Shown here: positions 8,349 through 14,388 of the stretch, one piece after another
How positions within the stretch are numbered: the first letter of the stretch is position 1
How the letters are laid out: the number at the start of each line of letters is the position of its first letter
Source: Bacteroidales bacterium UBA1192
GTDB taxonomy: Bacteria; Bacteroidota; Bacteroidia; Bacteroidales; Bacteroidaceae
Direction: 5' to 3'
NCBI GenBank assembly: GCA_002310175.1
Contig: DBYG01000044.1
Coordinates: 121,351 to 135,784 of the forward strand
Length of the DNA: 14,434 nt
Translations under genes and position numbers: made by a program
The notes under the pieces: model-generated
The model's database searches: none
Told to the model about the DNA's origin: nothing
Seen by the model: only the letters and a program-made list of their open reading frames with translations

Positions 8349-8386
8349 GGTGAAAAAGAGGACGGTTCTCTTTTTCACCATTTTTT
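8349..8386 (+). terminator. Rho-independent terminator of the fimbrillin-like gene
   Basis: GGTGAAAAAGAG (8349-8360) pairs over 12 bases with CTCTTTTTCACC (8368-8379), with the 7-base loop GACGGTT, followed by a run of six T. It lies 19 bases behind the stop codon. The centre GAGGACGGTTCTC (8358-8370) is the inverted counterpart of the hairpin core in front of the gene. Confidence 0.85.
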
Positions 8387-8388
8387 AT

Positions 8389-8419
8389 TGTGCAATTGGG
8401 GTCAGGCCCCAATTGCACA
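8389..8419. repeat. REP-like palindrome 1
   Basis: TGTGCAATTGGGG (8389-8401) and CCCCAATTGCACA (8407-8419) are perfect 13-base inverted copies around the 5-base loop TCAGG. The GGGGTCAGGCCCC centre is of the type seen in REP elements mobilised by RAYT transposases. No RAYT gene is in the window. Confidence 0.6.
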
Positions 8420-8424
8420 TTTTG

Positions 8425-8466
8425 GTACAATTGAGGACAGGCTAATTTGTCTGTCCCCTTTTGTAC
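8425..8466. repeat. REP-like palindrome 2
   Basis: An imperfect palindrome with GTACAA (8425-8430)/TTGTAC (8461-8466) outside and GGACAG (8435-8440)/CTGTCC (8451-8456) inside, separated by symmetric 4-base mismatched segments. It follows palindrome 1 by 5 bases and shares its GGGGAC/TCAGG-like wording. The two form a paired REP-type unit. Confidence 0.5.
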
Positions 8467-8475
8467 TTTTTTGTT

Positions 8476-8802
8476 GATAAGTTGGTGGGGGTGGAAATTT
8501 GGGTAATAATTATATTATTAGTAATTTTACGCTGGCATGTTATTTCTTATGAAATAGTTAATGCTGTGTTCTGCGGACCGGCTCTTGGATAGGAGGTTGG
8601 ACGTATCGGGCAGGGGTATTTGCCCGAGTGAGAACGCTGCTTTTTCCGGATTGCCCTGATGTTGTAAGGAGGACGGTTCCTGAGGCTGACGGTTGGGTCC
8701 GGGGAGGGCTTGAATTTTCTGCGCATTTCTATGGATGACGCACTATCATTATATTAACCCCATGTATGAAAAACTCTAGTATAAATAACAGAATAGAATA
8801 CA
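8476..8802. other. Gene-free spacer with hairpins before mntA
   Basis: No coding region recognised in 327 bases. It holds a 7-bp stem TCGGGCA (8606-8612)/TGCCCGA (8621-8627) with an 8-base loop. It also holds a third partial copy of the GAGGACGGTTC core within AGGAGGACGGTTCCT (8667-8681), which can form a short stem. No consensus promoter for the downstream toxin-antitoxin pair is evident. Confidence 0.4.
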
Positions 8803-9096
8803 ATGAGAAAAGTAACAGCAATAAGAAGACTAAGGTCATTGAAAGGACCGTTGAGCACTTATGGCGTGACTCAGCTGGGGCTTTTCGGGTCCACTGTTCG
8901 CGGAGAGAATACCCGTGGCAGTGATATAGATATCCTTTTGGATTTTGCTTCCGATAAGGAAACATACCAGAACTTCCTTGATGCATGCCAGATGCTTCAG
9001 GACAGTTTTAAGCGTGACAAGATTGATGTGGTAACCAAGAACGGTCTTAGCCCATACATTGGTGCAACCATTCTTAATGAGGTGGAATATGTGTAA
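8803..9096 (+). CDS. mntA: MNT-domain nucleotidyltransferase antitoxin (MntA)
   Basis: A 97-residue minimal nucleotidyltransferase. The catalytic motif is GS-x10-D-x-D: Gly29-Ser30 in LGLFGSTVRGENTRGSDID, with Asp41 and Asp43 as metal ligands. In characterised MntA-HepT systems the MNT protein adds AMP to a tyrosine of the HEPN toxin HepT and so silences it (type VII toxin-antitoxin). Residues 77-97 (VVTKNGLSPYIGATILNEVEYV region) form the usual C-terminal helix part. The gene overlaps hepT by 8 bases, which supports coupled translation. The catalytic residues are intact, so the antitoxin is predicted to be active. Confidence 0.9.
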   Translation: MRKVTAIRRLRSLKGPLSTYGVTQLGLFGSTVRGENTRGSDIDILLDFASDKETYQNFLDACQMLQDSFKRDKIDVVTKNGLSPYIGATILNEVEYV

Positions 9097-9439
9097 GACG
9101 TACATTCCATATCTGCAGCACATACTTGATGAGTGCCTCTATGTCAACTCTGTCATAACAGAGAATATGACCTTAGATGGCTTCTTGGCTGATGAAACCT
9201 TGAAACGTGCAGTAACTCGAAGTCTCTCCATAATAGGTGAGGCAACAAAGAAGATTCCAGGCGATATCAAATATGAGTGGAGTTCTATTTCATGGAAACA
9301 AATGGCAGGAATGAGAGATCGCCTGGTTCATGACTATATGGGTGTAAACTACCATATAGTTTGGGATGTAGCCAAGAATATTATACCTCAATTGACTGAT
9401 CAGATTCATGAGGTGATTGATAGTTCAAAGAAAGGCTAA
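9089..9439 (+). CDS. hepT: HEPN-domain ribonuclease toxin (HepT)
   Basis: A 116-residue, all-helical DUF86/HepT protein. The hallmark R-x4-H-x-Y is present as RDRLVHDY: Arg76 and His81 form the RNase site, and Tyr83 is the residue modified by MntA in studied members. YLQHILDEC near the N-terminus (residues 8-16) is typical of the family. I chose ATG at 9089 because it places that segment at the usual distance from the start. An in-frame ATG at 9077 and a TTG at 9059 lie inside mntA and are less likely. In known systems HepT cleaves or trims RNA when free, limiting growth, and some pairs protect against phage. Confidence 0.9.
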   Translation: MCKTYIPYLQHILDECLYVNSVITENMTLDGFLADETLKRAVTRSLSIIGEATKKIPGDIKYEWSSISWKQMAGMRDRLVHDYMGVNYHIVWDVAKNIIPQLTDQIHEVIDSSKKG

Positions 9440-9492
9440 TTAAGAAGGTTAAGGAAATAGACGAAGCTCTTTGTGAACTTAGGGTATTAAAA

Positions 9493-9612
9493 ATGAACCT
9501 GCCTTATCCGGAACATTATTTCATGATAGAGCAAGGAAAGAAAGAGCTGCCTCAGCAATATACAATGCTGGCATTGCTGTTTGGGTTGTTTGGATTTGAG
9601 TGGATTGATTAA
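9493..9612 (+). CDS. Short ORF, unrecognised (39 aa)
   Basis: A small frame starting MNLPYPEHYFMIEQGKK, running through YTMLALLFGLFGFEW and ending in TAA. The frame is also open upstream of the ATG back into the hepT end, so this may be the tail of a decayed gene instead of a complete small gene. The C-terminal half is hydrophobic. No family is recognised. Confidence that it is expressed is low. Confidence 0.25.
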   Translation: MNLPYPEHYFMIEQGKKELPQQYTMLALLFGLFGFEWID

Positions 9613-9628
9613 TACAATAAGCAATACA

Positions 9629-9766
9629 ATGTATACATTGATATATCATAACGAAGCCTGCGCCAATCATAGCAAACCGGATCCACAGATTGAGGCGTGG
9701 CCCAATTTGATATTGAATCGTAGCACAGAGAGCACTGCAAGTGGCAAATTGTCAGTTATCTTGTAA
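9629..9766 (+). CDS. MYTLIYHN-type small protein, copy 1 with 40-codon deletion
   Basis: A 45-residue frame: MYTLIYHN, then EACANHSKPDPQIEAWPN, then NLILNRSTESTASGK and SVIL. It aligns with the 85-residue copy at 14131-14388 but lacks exactly 40 codons after residue 8. The first eight residues are identical although four bases differ, all synonymously. The C-terminal part from about codon 15 lies within the nearly identical 142-bp repeat. This supports a translated small protein family, or at least a recent ancestor that was translated. No known domain is recognised. AATACAATG at the start is shared with the other copy and with mntA. Confidence 0.4.
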   Translation: MYTLIYHNEACANHSKPDPQIEAWPNLILNRSTESTASGKLSVIL

Positions 9767-9812
9767 TACAGACAGACGTACGGAGTAAATAATTATAAAG
9801 GCCCGATAAGCG
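9659..9812 (+). repeat. Long direct repeat, copy 1
   Basis: Positions 9671-9812 match 14293-14434 with only two mismatches over 142 bases. The match can be extended leftward to 9659/14281 with three more mismatches. The repeat covers the 3' half of the small MYTLIYHN-type ORF and its downstream non-coding tail, ending in CCCGATAAGCG. The second copy runs into the window end, so the true repeat may be longer. The offset of 4622 bases defines the unit between the copies. Confidence 0.95.
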
Positions 9813-9825
9813 GTCCCGATAAGCG
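9802..9825 (+). repeat. Tandem CCCGATAAGCG pair
   Basis: CCCGATAAGCG occurs at 9802-9812 and again at 9815-9825, 13 bases apart. A single copy ends the second long repeat at 14424-14434, exactly at the window edge. It may be the boundary element of the repeat or a recombination or binding site. Confidence 0.6.
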
Positions 9826-9997
9826 AGCAAACGGTAGCGTCGCCAGCCGCAGCGAGGCCCCAGGCCGAGTAAACAATTAAGGAAGCAGAATAGTGCAGGC
9901 TAAGATAGCTCAAGGATAATTTACCAGAAGTTGGCATAAGTGGGAATGATAAGTAGATACATAAATTTTATAAGTGAAATAGCGTAATCTTATTTAT
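9813..9997. other. GC-rich to AT-rich non-coding leader before the GHKL gene
   Basis: The first 70 bases are locally GC-rich with repeated AGCG words and a small GGCC-CCA-GGCC stem (about 9855-9865). The rest is AT-rich. TAAATTTT (9962-9969) is one base off the TAnnTTTG box and lies 28 bases before the start codon, so it is a weak promoter candidate. No gene is recognised. A 61-codon minus-strand frame over 9752-9937 looks accidental. Confidence 0.35.
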
Positions 9998-11890
9998 ATG
10001 GCTGAGTCATCATATATACAAGGTTCTTTATTTGAAGATGGATTCCTACGTCGTTCTATAAAAAATGGCATTACAACAAATCCGGAAACAGCTTTAACCG
10101 AATTGGTTGCCAACGCATGGGATGCAGGAGCGACAGAGGTGGATATAACCATTCCTTCTTCAGTTGGGAACATGTTGATAGTAAGTGATAATGGAGAAGG
10201 AATGACAAGAGAAGAATTCCTTAATCGTTGGATGACACTTAGCTATAATAGAGCTGCCCATCAGAATAATCGAATATTAGATCCCTCAAATGGGAGATTG
10301 TTACGCTTGACTTATGGCCGCAATGGCGAGGGCCGTCATGGCCTATTGTGTTTTGGAGACCTTTACACTGTTAGAACATGGAAAGACGGAACAGAATGGA
10401 CGTTTGTTGTCTCCGCTCGCGAGAAGAAAGAAGCTCTTGCTATATTGAGCGAAAAAAGCATCGCTAGACAGGGACAAGGAACAGAGTTGTCTGTATCAGT
10501 TGAGAATAATTTGCCCGATTCAGAAAGAATCAGTCAAGTTATTTCATCTAGATTCATCTATGATCCGCAATTTATTATTAGGATAAATGGAAGTGTCTTG
10601 CAGATTACTGAGTTGGAAGGTCTCATTGATACGCAAATGCTTGTCAGCGAAGACGGGATAGAGATGACCGCCAGTCTTGTCCGAACAAAGAATTCTGCAA
10701 AGCGGGGAGGGTATCAAGGAATAGCCTTTTGGCAGGCGGGCAGATTAGTCGGCTCTCCATCATGGAGGCTTGGTGATGTGTATGAGATAGATGGTCGCAC
10801 AGTCACAGCAAGGAGATATAATGTGATTGTGCAGAGTAATGGTTTTGCGGATTTAATCCATCCAGATTGGAGTGGATTTGTCCGTAATGATAAAACTGAT
10901 AATGTTTATAAAGTGGTCTCTGTATATATTGAGAATGTCTTTTCTAGAATTACAAAAGAGACAATCAATGAAACCAAGCATGATATTGAGAAAGACCTAA
11001 AAAATGAATATAGAGAAGCATCACCTTTGGCCAGAATACAGGCTGATGAGACCATTGAGGCTATTTTGAAAGATTCACCCACTACTACTAAGGATACAAT
11101 AAAAACAGCTGTAAAAGCAGTCCTAAACCTTCAGGCGACTAGTGAAGGTGAGGAATTGTTACGAAGGCTTTCTACGATGTCAGTGACCGATATAACTGAA
11201 TTAAACAAGATTCTCTCACGGTGGAATGTAAAAGATGCGATGAAGGTTCTTGATGTGATTGACAGACGACTTACTGTAATTGAACTGATAAAGAAATTGT
11301 CTGAGGATCCAAATACCGACGAACTTCATCTCCTTCATCCTCTGATTACCGAAAGTCGTTGGGTGTTTGGACCGGAATTTGACTCTGCTGAATATACCGC
11401 GAACCAACAAGTTAGGACAATAACAAAGAAGTTATTCCATCATGAAGCCTTTGATACCTCTTTTAACTTGAGTAAAAGACCGGATTTAGTTGTTTTGAAT
11501 GACGGTAGTTGTTATTCCATAACGGGTACTAATAGATTTGAAAACGGCATCACCCATTTGGATCATGTTCTGATTGTGGAGTTGAAAAAAGGTCACTTTA
11601 GAATCACATTCGATGAGTTTATGCAGTTACAACGATATGTAACGATGATTCTTCAACAAGAAGGCGGTAATATTCATGTGACATCTTTTATACTTGGGTA
11701 CGATATTGATGATGGTGTCGTTAGTACGGAGGTAAAAGGCGCCGGAGGTGGAATTGTTATCCCCATGAAGTTTTCTCAACTTATTGATACTGCAGACAAG
11801 AGGATGATGAACTTAAGGACCCAACTCACCAATATGTACGAAGATGTTGACGGCATGGCACTTTATAAACAATATAAGCTAAGGTGGTAG
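9998..11890 (+). CDS. GHKL ATPase fused to PD-(D/E)XK nuclease-like domain (Shedu-like C-terminus)
   Basis: A 630-residue protein with two recognisable ends. The N-terminal GHKL (HSP90/MutL/MORC-type) ATPase shows the N-box ELVANAWDAGATEVDI (35-50, with Glu35, Asn39, Asp42), the G1 box DNGEGM (64-69), the glycine-rich lid GRNGEGRHG (107-115), and GTELSV (161-166). A central alpha-helical part covers about 310-440. The C-terminal domain starts near ESRWVFGPEF (452-461) and carries RPD (Asp496), VELKK (Glu528, Lys530) and QLQRYV (543-548), the D...E-x-K plus Gln/Tyr layout of PD-(D/E)XK nucleases; this resembles the Shedu (DUF4263) type. Known Shedu proteins act as anti-phage nucleases, and GHKL domains drive conformational change with ATP. 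The gene is AT-rich, downstream of a long direct repeat and upstream of DUF262 and HEPN genes. Activity and targets are inferred. Confidence 0.85.
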   Translation: MAESSYIQGSLFEDGFLRRSIKNGITTNPETALTELVANAWDAGATEVDITIPSSVGNMLIVSDNGEGMTREEFLNRWMTLSYNRAAHQNNRILDPSNGRLLRLTYGRNGEGRHGLLCFGDLYTVRTWKDGTEWTFVVSAREKKEALAILSEKSIARQGQGTELSVSVENNLPDSERISQVISSRFIYDPQFIIRINGSVLQITELEGLIDTQMLVSEDGIEMTASLVRTKNSAKRGGYQGIAFWQAGRLVGSPSWRLGDVYEIDGRTVTARRYNVIVQSNGFADLIHPDWSGFVRNDKTDNVYKVVSVYIENVFSRITKETINETKHDIEKDLKNEYREASPLARIQADETIEAILKDSPTTTKDTIKTAVKAVLNLQATSEGEELLRRLSTMSVTDITELNKILSRWNVKDAMKVLDVIDRRLTVIELIKKLSEDPNTDELHLLHPLITESRWVFGPEFDSAEYTANQQVRTITKKLFHHEAFDTSFNLSKRPDLVVLNDGSCYSITGTNRFENGITHLDHVLIVELKKGHFRITFDEFMQLQRYVTMILQQEGGNIHVTSFILGYDIDDGVVSTEVKGAGGGIVIPMKFSQLIDTADKRMMNLRTQLTNMYEDVDGMALYKQYKLRW

Positions 11891-11937
11891 GTGAAATAGG
11901 TCCTCACTCATACACGTATTCGGAGTCGTAGTTGATT

Positions 11938-12081
11938 ATGGCATATGTGTATTTGCATGGATATAATACATTTGAATATGAATATAACCATAGTTGTAGT
12001 TGGAATCTGTTGTATATCTCGTGGGGAAGGCTTTATAAGATAGTAAAAGGTGACAAACGGCACCGTCACCAATGTAAATAA
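11938..12081 (+). CDS. Possible small ORF between GHKL and DUF262 genes (47 aa)
   Basis: A short frame starting MAYVYLHGYNTFEYEYNHS, rich in Tyr, His and Trp, ending RHRHQCK. It could be a small component of the surrounding locus or a chance frame. It overlaps the only plausible -7 box (11967-11974) for the next gene, which argues against it. No family is recognised. Confidence 0.2.
   Translation: MAYVYLHGYNTFEYEYNHSCSWNLLYISWGRLYKIVKGDKRHRHQCK
11967..11974 (+). promoter_or_regulatory. Possible -7 box for the DUF262-HEPN pair
   Basis: TACATTTG is an exact TAnnTTTG match, 135 bases before the DUF262 start. The nearest TTTG (11952-11955) is only 11 bases upstream, so the -33 spacing is wrong. 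It leaves the question open whether the pair has its own promoter or is read from the GHKL gene. Confidence 0.3.
12049..12070 (+). other. Hairpin in the leader of the DUF262 gene
   Basis: GGTGAC (12049-12054) pairs with GTCACC (12065-12070). ACGG (12057-12060) with CCGT (12063-12066) gives an alternative, overlapping small stem. No T run follows, so it is not a normal terminator. It could affect expression of the gene starting at 12110. Confidence 0.35.
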
Positions 12082-12109
12082 ACGTTATTAGCTCAATAGA
12101 TATTGGATA

Positions 12110-13300
12110 ATGGAAAATAAAGTATTCTATGGCGAATACACTCTACGTCATTGGATTAATATGATTCTCAGGAAAGAGTTGATTCTACCTGATTATCAGC
12201 GATTCTTTGTCTGGAAAGAGAAAAAGATGGACCTTCTAATAGAGACATTACAAGAGAAACGTTTTGTACCCCCTGTTTCGATTGGCGTATATATGGAAGA
12301 CGAAGAGAAACAGAACTTGATTATTGATGGACAGCAACGTTTAACTTGTATCCTATTAGCGTTTCTTGGATTGTTTCCTGAGAAGTCTGAAGATTTTATT
12401 TCTCATGAAAGAGCTCTGGCAGATGAAAGAGATGAAGGAATAGACGATGAAGATTATTCGGAGGATGATGAATTACTCGACTGGACGTTCAAGAAATTGA
12501 CAGAACATGGAAAGACGAAAGATGCTATATTGTCAAATCTAAAACTTCAGAACTATAAAAGAAAGGATTATAATCTACCGGAGACCTTTTGGGATAATAC
12601 TTTTTTAGGCTTTTCATATATGGTACCTGATCTTTCTCAAGAGAAGGCACAGTTAAAATACTATTCAAAGGTCTTTCGGGATATTAATATCCAAGGTCAG
12701 CGATTACAACCATTAGAAAGTCGACAGGCACTATATTTCCTTGATAAAGACTTGCTAGATTTATTTAGCCCATCTTTTGCTCACGATATTATCATAGGGC
12801 TGAAACCAGCCAAAAAGATGGATTTTGTTCGTTATTTGTCTTTGCTTTCAAGTTGTGTAAAACTCAATAGCTATTATTGGGTAGCTAGAGGCAATGGATA
12901 CGTCAAAGAGATGGAACGTTTTTACGAGAATTTCATCTTTTCAATTGTAGGTGAATCTCCAATGGAAATATTTGCCAGTATGGACGATATCTTTGGTGCA
13001 GATGATTGGCATAGGCGCATGCAACTTCTAGAACTACGTATTAATGATTTAAGGCTGAAGATGACATTTGCTTCAATAGTTCAGATGGATACATATTTCT
13101 TTGGCTTGATTTATTATATCCTTTTTGAAGGTAAAGATATTGATTTGTCTGGCAAACAGAGTTTGAATCAAGAACTTGAGAAGTTGTACGAAGGCTATAA
13201 ATCAAATAATCTCCATTCACGTTCTCCAAATGCTTTGAAGTATATGCAGAAACGTATGGAGGATTCAATCAATACATATGCTCAACATCTTTTGTCATGA
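12110..13300 (+). CDS. DUF262 (ParB/GmrSD-like) protein
   Basis: A 396-residue DUF262 protein. The family signature is clear: LPDYQRFFVWKEKK (26-39) and IIDGQQRLTC (71-80), where DGQQR is the ParB-like nucleotide-binding and catalytic motif. DUF262 proteins include the GmrS-type part of the GmrSD type IV restriction system and components of several phage-defence and conflict systems; nucleotide hydrolysis is known for some. The remaining part is helical with an acidic insertion around residues 105-125 and no HNH/DUF1524 nuclease domain, so this protein lacks its own visible effector. The gene ends in ATGA, overlapping the HEPN gene. The pairing suggests a sensor or regulator with a separate RNase effector. 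Confidence 0.85.
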   Translation: MENKVFYGEYTLRHWINMILRKELILPDYQRFFVWKEKKMDLLIETLQEKRFVPPVSIGVYMEDEEKQNLIIDGQQRLTCILLAFLGLFPEKSEDFISHERALADERDEGIDDEDYSEDDELLDWTFKKLTEHGKTKDAILSNLKLQNYKRKDYNLPETFWDNTFLGFSYMVPDLSQEKAQLKYYSKVFRDINIQGQRLQPLESRQALYFLDKDLLDLFSPSFAHDIIIGLKPAKKMDFVRYLSLLSSCVKLNSYYWVARGNGYVKEMERFYENFIFSIVGESPMEIFASMDDIFGADDWHRRMQLLELRINDLRLKMTFASIVQMDTYFFGLIYYILFEGKDIDLSGKQSLNQELEKLYEGYKSNNLHSRSPNALKYMQKRMEDSINTYAQHLLS

Positions 13301-14076
13301 GTGTTCATACAGACTTTATATTAACATCTATATCTTCTGTACTAAAAGATGGTGTAAGTGCCTGCAGAGGCTTTAGTGGTGGAATAGAAAATATTGCAGC
13401 TTGTGATTATATCATGCAATCTATATTCCTCAAAATGACAGGATTTCAAGAGCAGAAATTGAAATGTATTAGTTGGGATTTGGCGACAGATGATTACGAA
13501 TATAGATTCAAGCGTTTTGCTCAAAAACCATTAGGAGAGTGTTCCTGTTATGATGAAAAGAACATAGTATTGAATGATTTGATAGAAATCATCAAGAAAA
13601 ACGAACCAAATTATAATATAGATACCGATATAAACAAGCAATCTTTGCTACATTCAGTAGGGAGTTCAATTGAGACATTATTTAGTGATTCAGTTCTAAA
13701 GATCTGGGCAGAGCATCAATATCTGGATTATTTAAGGATATATGCAAATATTAAAGAAGAATGTTTGCTTTATAAAGGTGATAAGACATGTTCTCTATTT
13801 GGAAAATGTGATAACTGTCAATTGATGAATAAACAAACTAAGGTTCGAACATGTGGAAATTTGCAGAACTTATCATATCTGTTTGAACTATTATATAAAC
13901 ACCGTAATCGCTGCGCTCATAATACATCGTCATATCAGCAGAACTTACCTACTTTGAAGTTGTTGTCAACTCCTGAATATGTTTATGAGAATTATTTTGT
14001 TCGTTTTGCTTTGCTAATGCTTATTGATGATGTTTTTGTGATGCTTTATAAAAAATATTTGGAGGTCAAGTCATAA
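13297..14076 (+). CDS. HEPN-like putative ribonuclease with cysteine cluster
   Basis: A 259-residue, mostly helical protein translated from an ATG overlapping the stop of the DUF262 gene. Near the C-terminus, LYKHRNRCAHN (199-209) contains RN-x3-H (Arg203, Asn204, His208), the R-x4-H motif of HEPN ribonucleases. Before it lies a cysteine cluster (Cys165, Cys171, Cys174, Cys186; CSLFGKCDNC) that could bind zinc and recognise a nucleic acid or stabilise the fold. The N-terminal 160 residues match no domain I know. HEPN proteins serve as RNA-degrading effectors in toxin-antitoxin, abortive infection and CRISPR systems. Role as effector of the DUF262 protein is inferred from overlap and from the motif only. 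Confidence 0.65.
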   Translation: MSVHTDFILTSISSVLKDGVSACRGFSGGIENIAACDYIMQSIFLKMTGFQEQKLKCISWDLATDDYEYRFKRFAQKPLGECSCYDEKNIVLNDLIEIIKKNEPNYNIDTDINKQSLLHSVGSSIETLFSDSVLKIWAEHQYLDYLRIYANIKEECLLYKGDKTCSLFGKCDNCQLMNKQTKVRTCGNLQNLSYLFELLYKHRNRCAHNTSSYQQNLPTLKLLSTPEYVYENYFVRFALLMLIDDVFVMLYKKYLEVKS

Positions 14077-14130
14077 AAAAGAAGCCCTATCGCACACCCC
14101 GCTAAACGAATAACTGTCAACCCCAATACA

Positions 14131-14388
14131 ATGTATACCCTAATATATCACAACGCCCACTTCAACAACCCCAACACCCTCCTGCCATTCCCGCAGGCAA
14201 ACGTAGCCCAGAGTCCACAGATACAGATTGACTGCATAATGCCATACATGGGCACCGCGGGGCAGCTGATGGCTAAAGTCTGCGCCTATCTCAGCAAACC
14301 GGATCCGCAGATTGAGGTGTGGCCCAATTTGATATTGAATCGTAGCACAGAGAGCACTGCAAGTGGCAAATTGTCAGTTATCTTGTAA
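14131..14388 (+). CDS. MYTLIYHN-type small protein, full-length copy
   Basis: An 85-residue frame: MYTLIYHNAHFNNPN, then LLPFPQANVAQ, QIQIDCIMPYMGTAG and CAYLSKPDPQIEVWPN, ending in the repeat-encoded LNRSTESTASGKLSVIL. Its 5' half is unique in the window and has core-like GC-rich codons, unlike the AT-rich genes before it. The 3' half lies in direct repeat copy 2. Copy 1 (9629-9766) lacks 40 codons in frame. No known family is recognised. Its abrupt GC-rich composition next to the HEPN gene suggests that the cassette was inserted among members of a dispersed family. Confidence 0.45.
   Translation: MYTLIYHNAHFNNPNTLLPFPQANVAQSPQIQIDCIMPYMGTAGQLMAKVCAYLSKPDPQIEVWPNLILNRSTESTASGKLSVIL

Noticed and set aside
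8729..8986. Minus-strand 85-codon frame with a hydrophobic tail
   Set aside because: It is antisense to mntA, whose catalytic motif is unmistakable. The hydrophobic run comes from the AT-rich spacer.
9752..9937. Minus-strand 61-codon frame in the repeat and leader
   Set aside because: It covers the non-coding tail of the repeat, has no family resemblance, and the plus-strand ORF there has better support.
9770..9997. Retron-like or other structured ncRNA before the GHKL gene
   Set aside because: No reverse transcriptase is nearby and only a tiny GGCC stem is visible, so no RNA gene can be supported.
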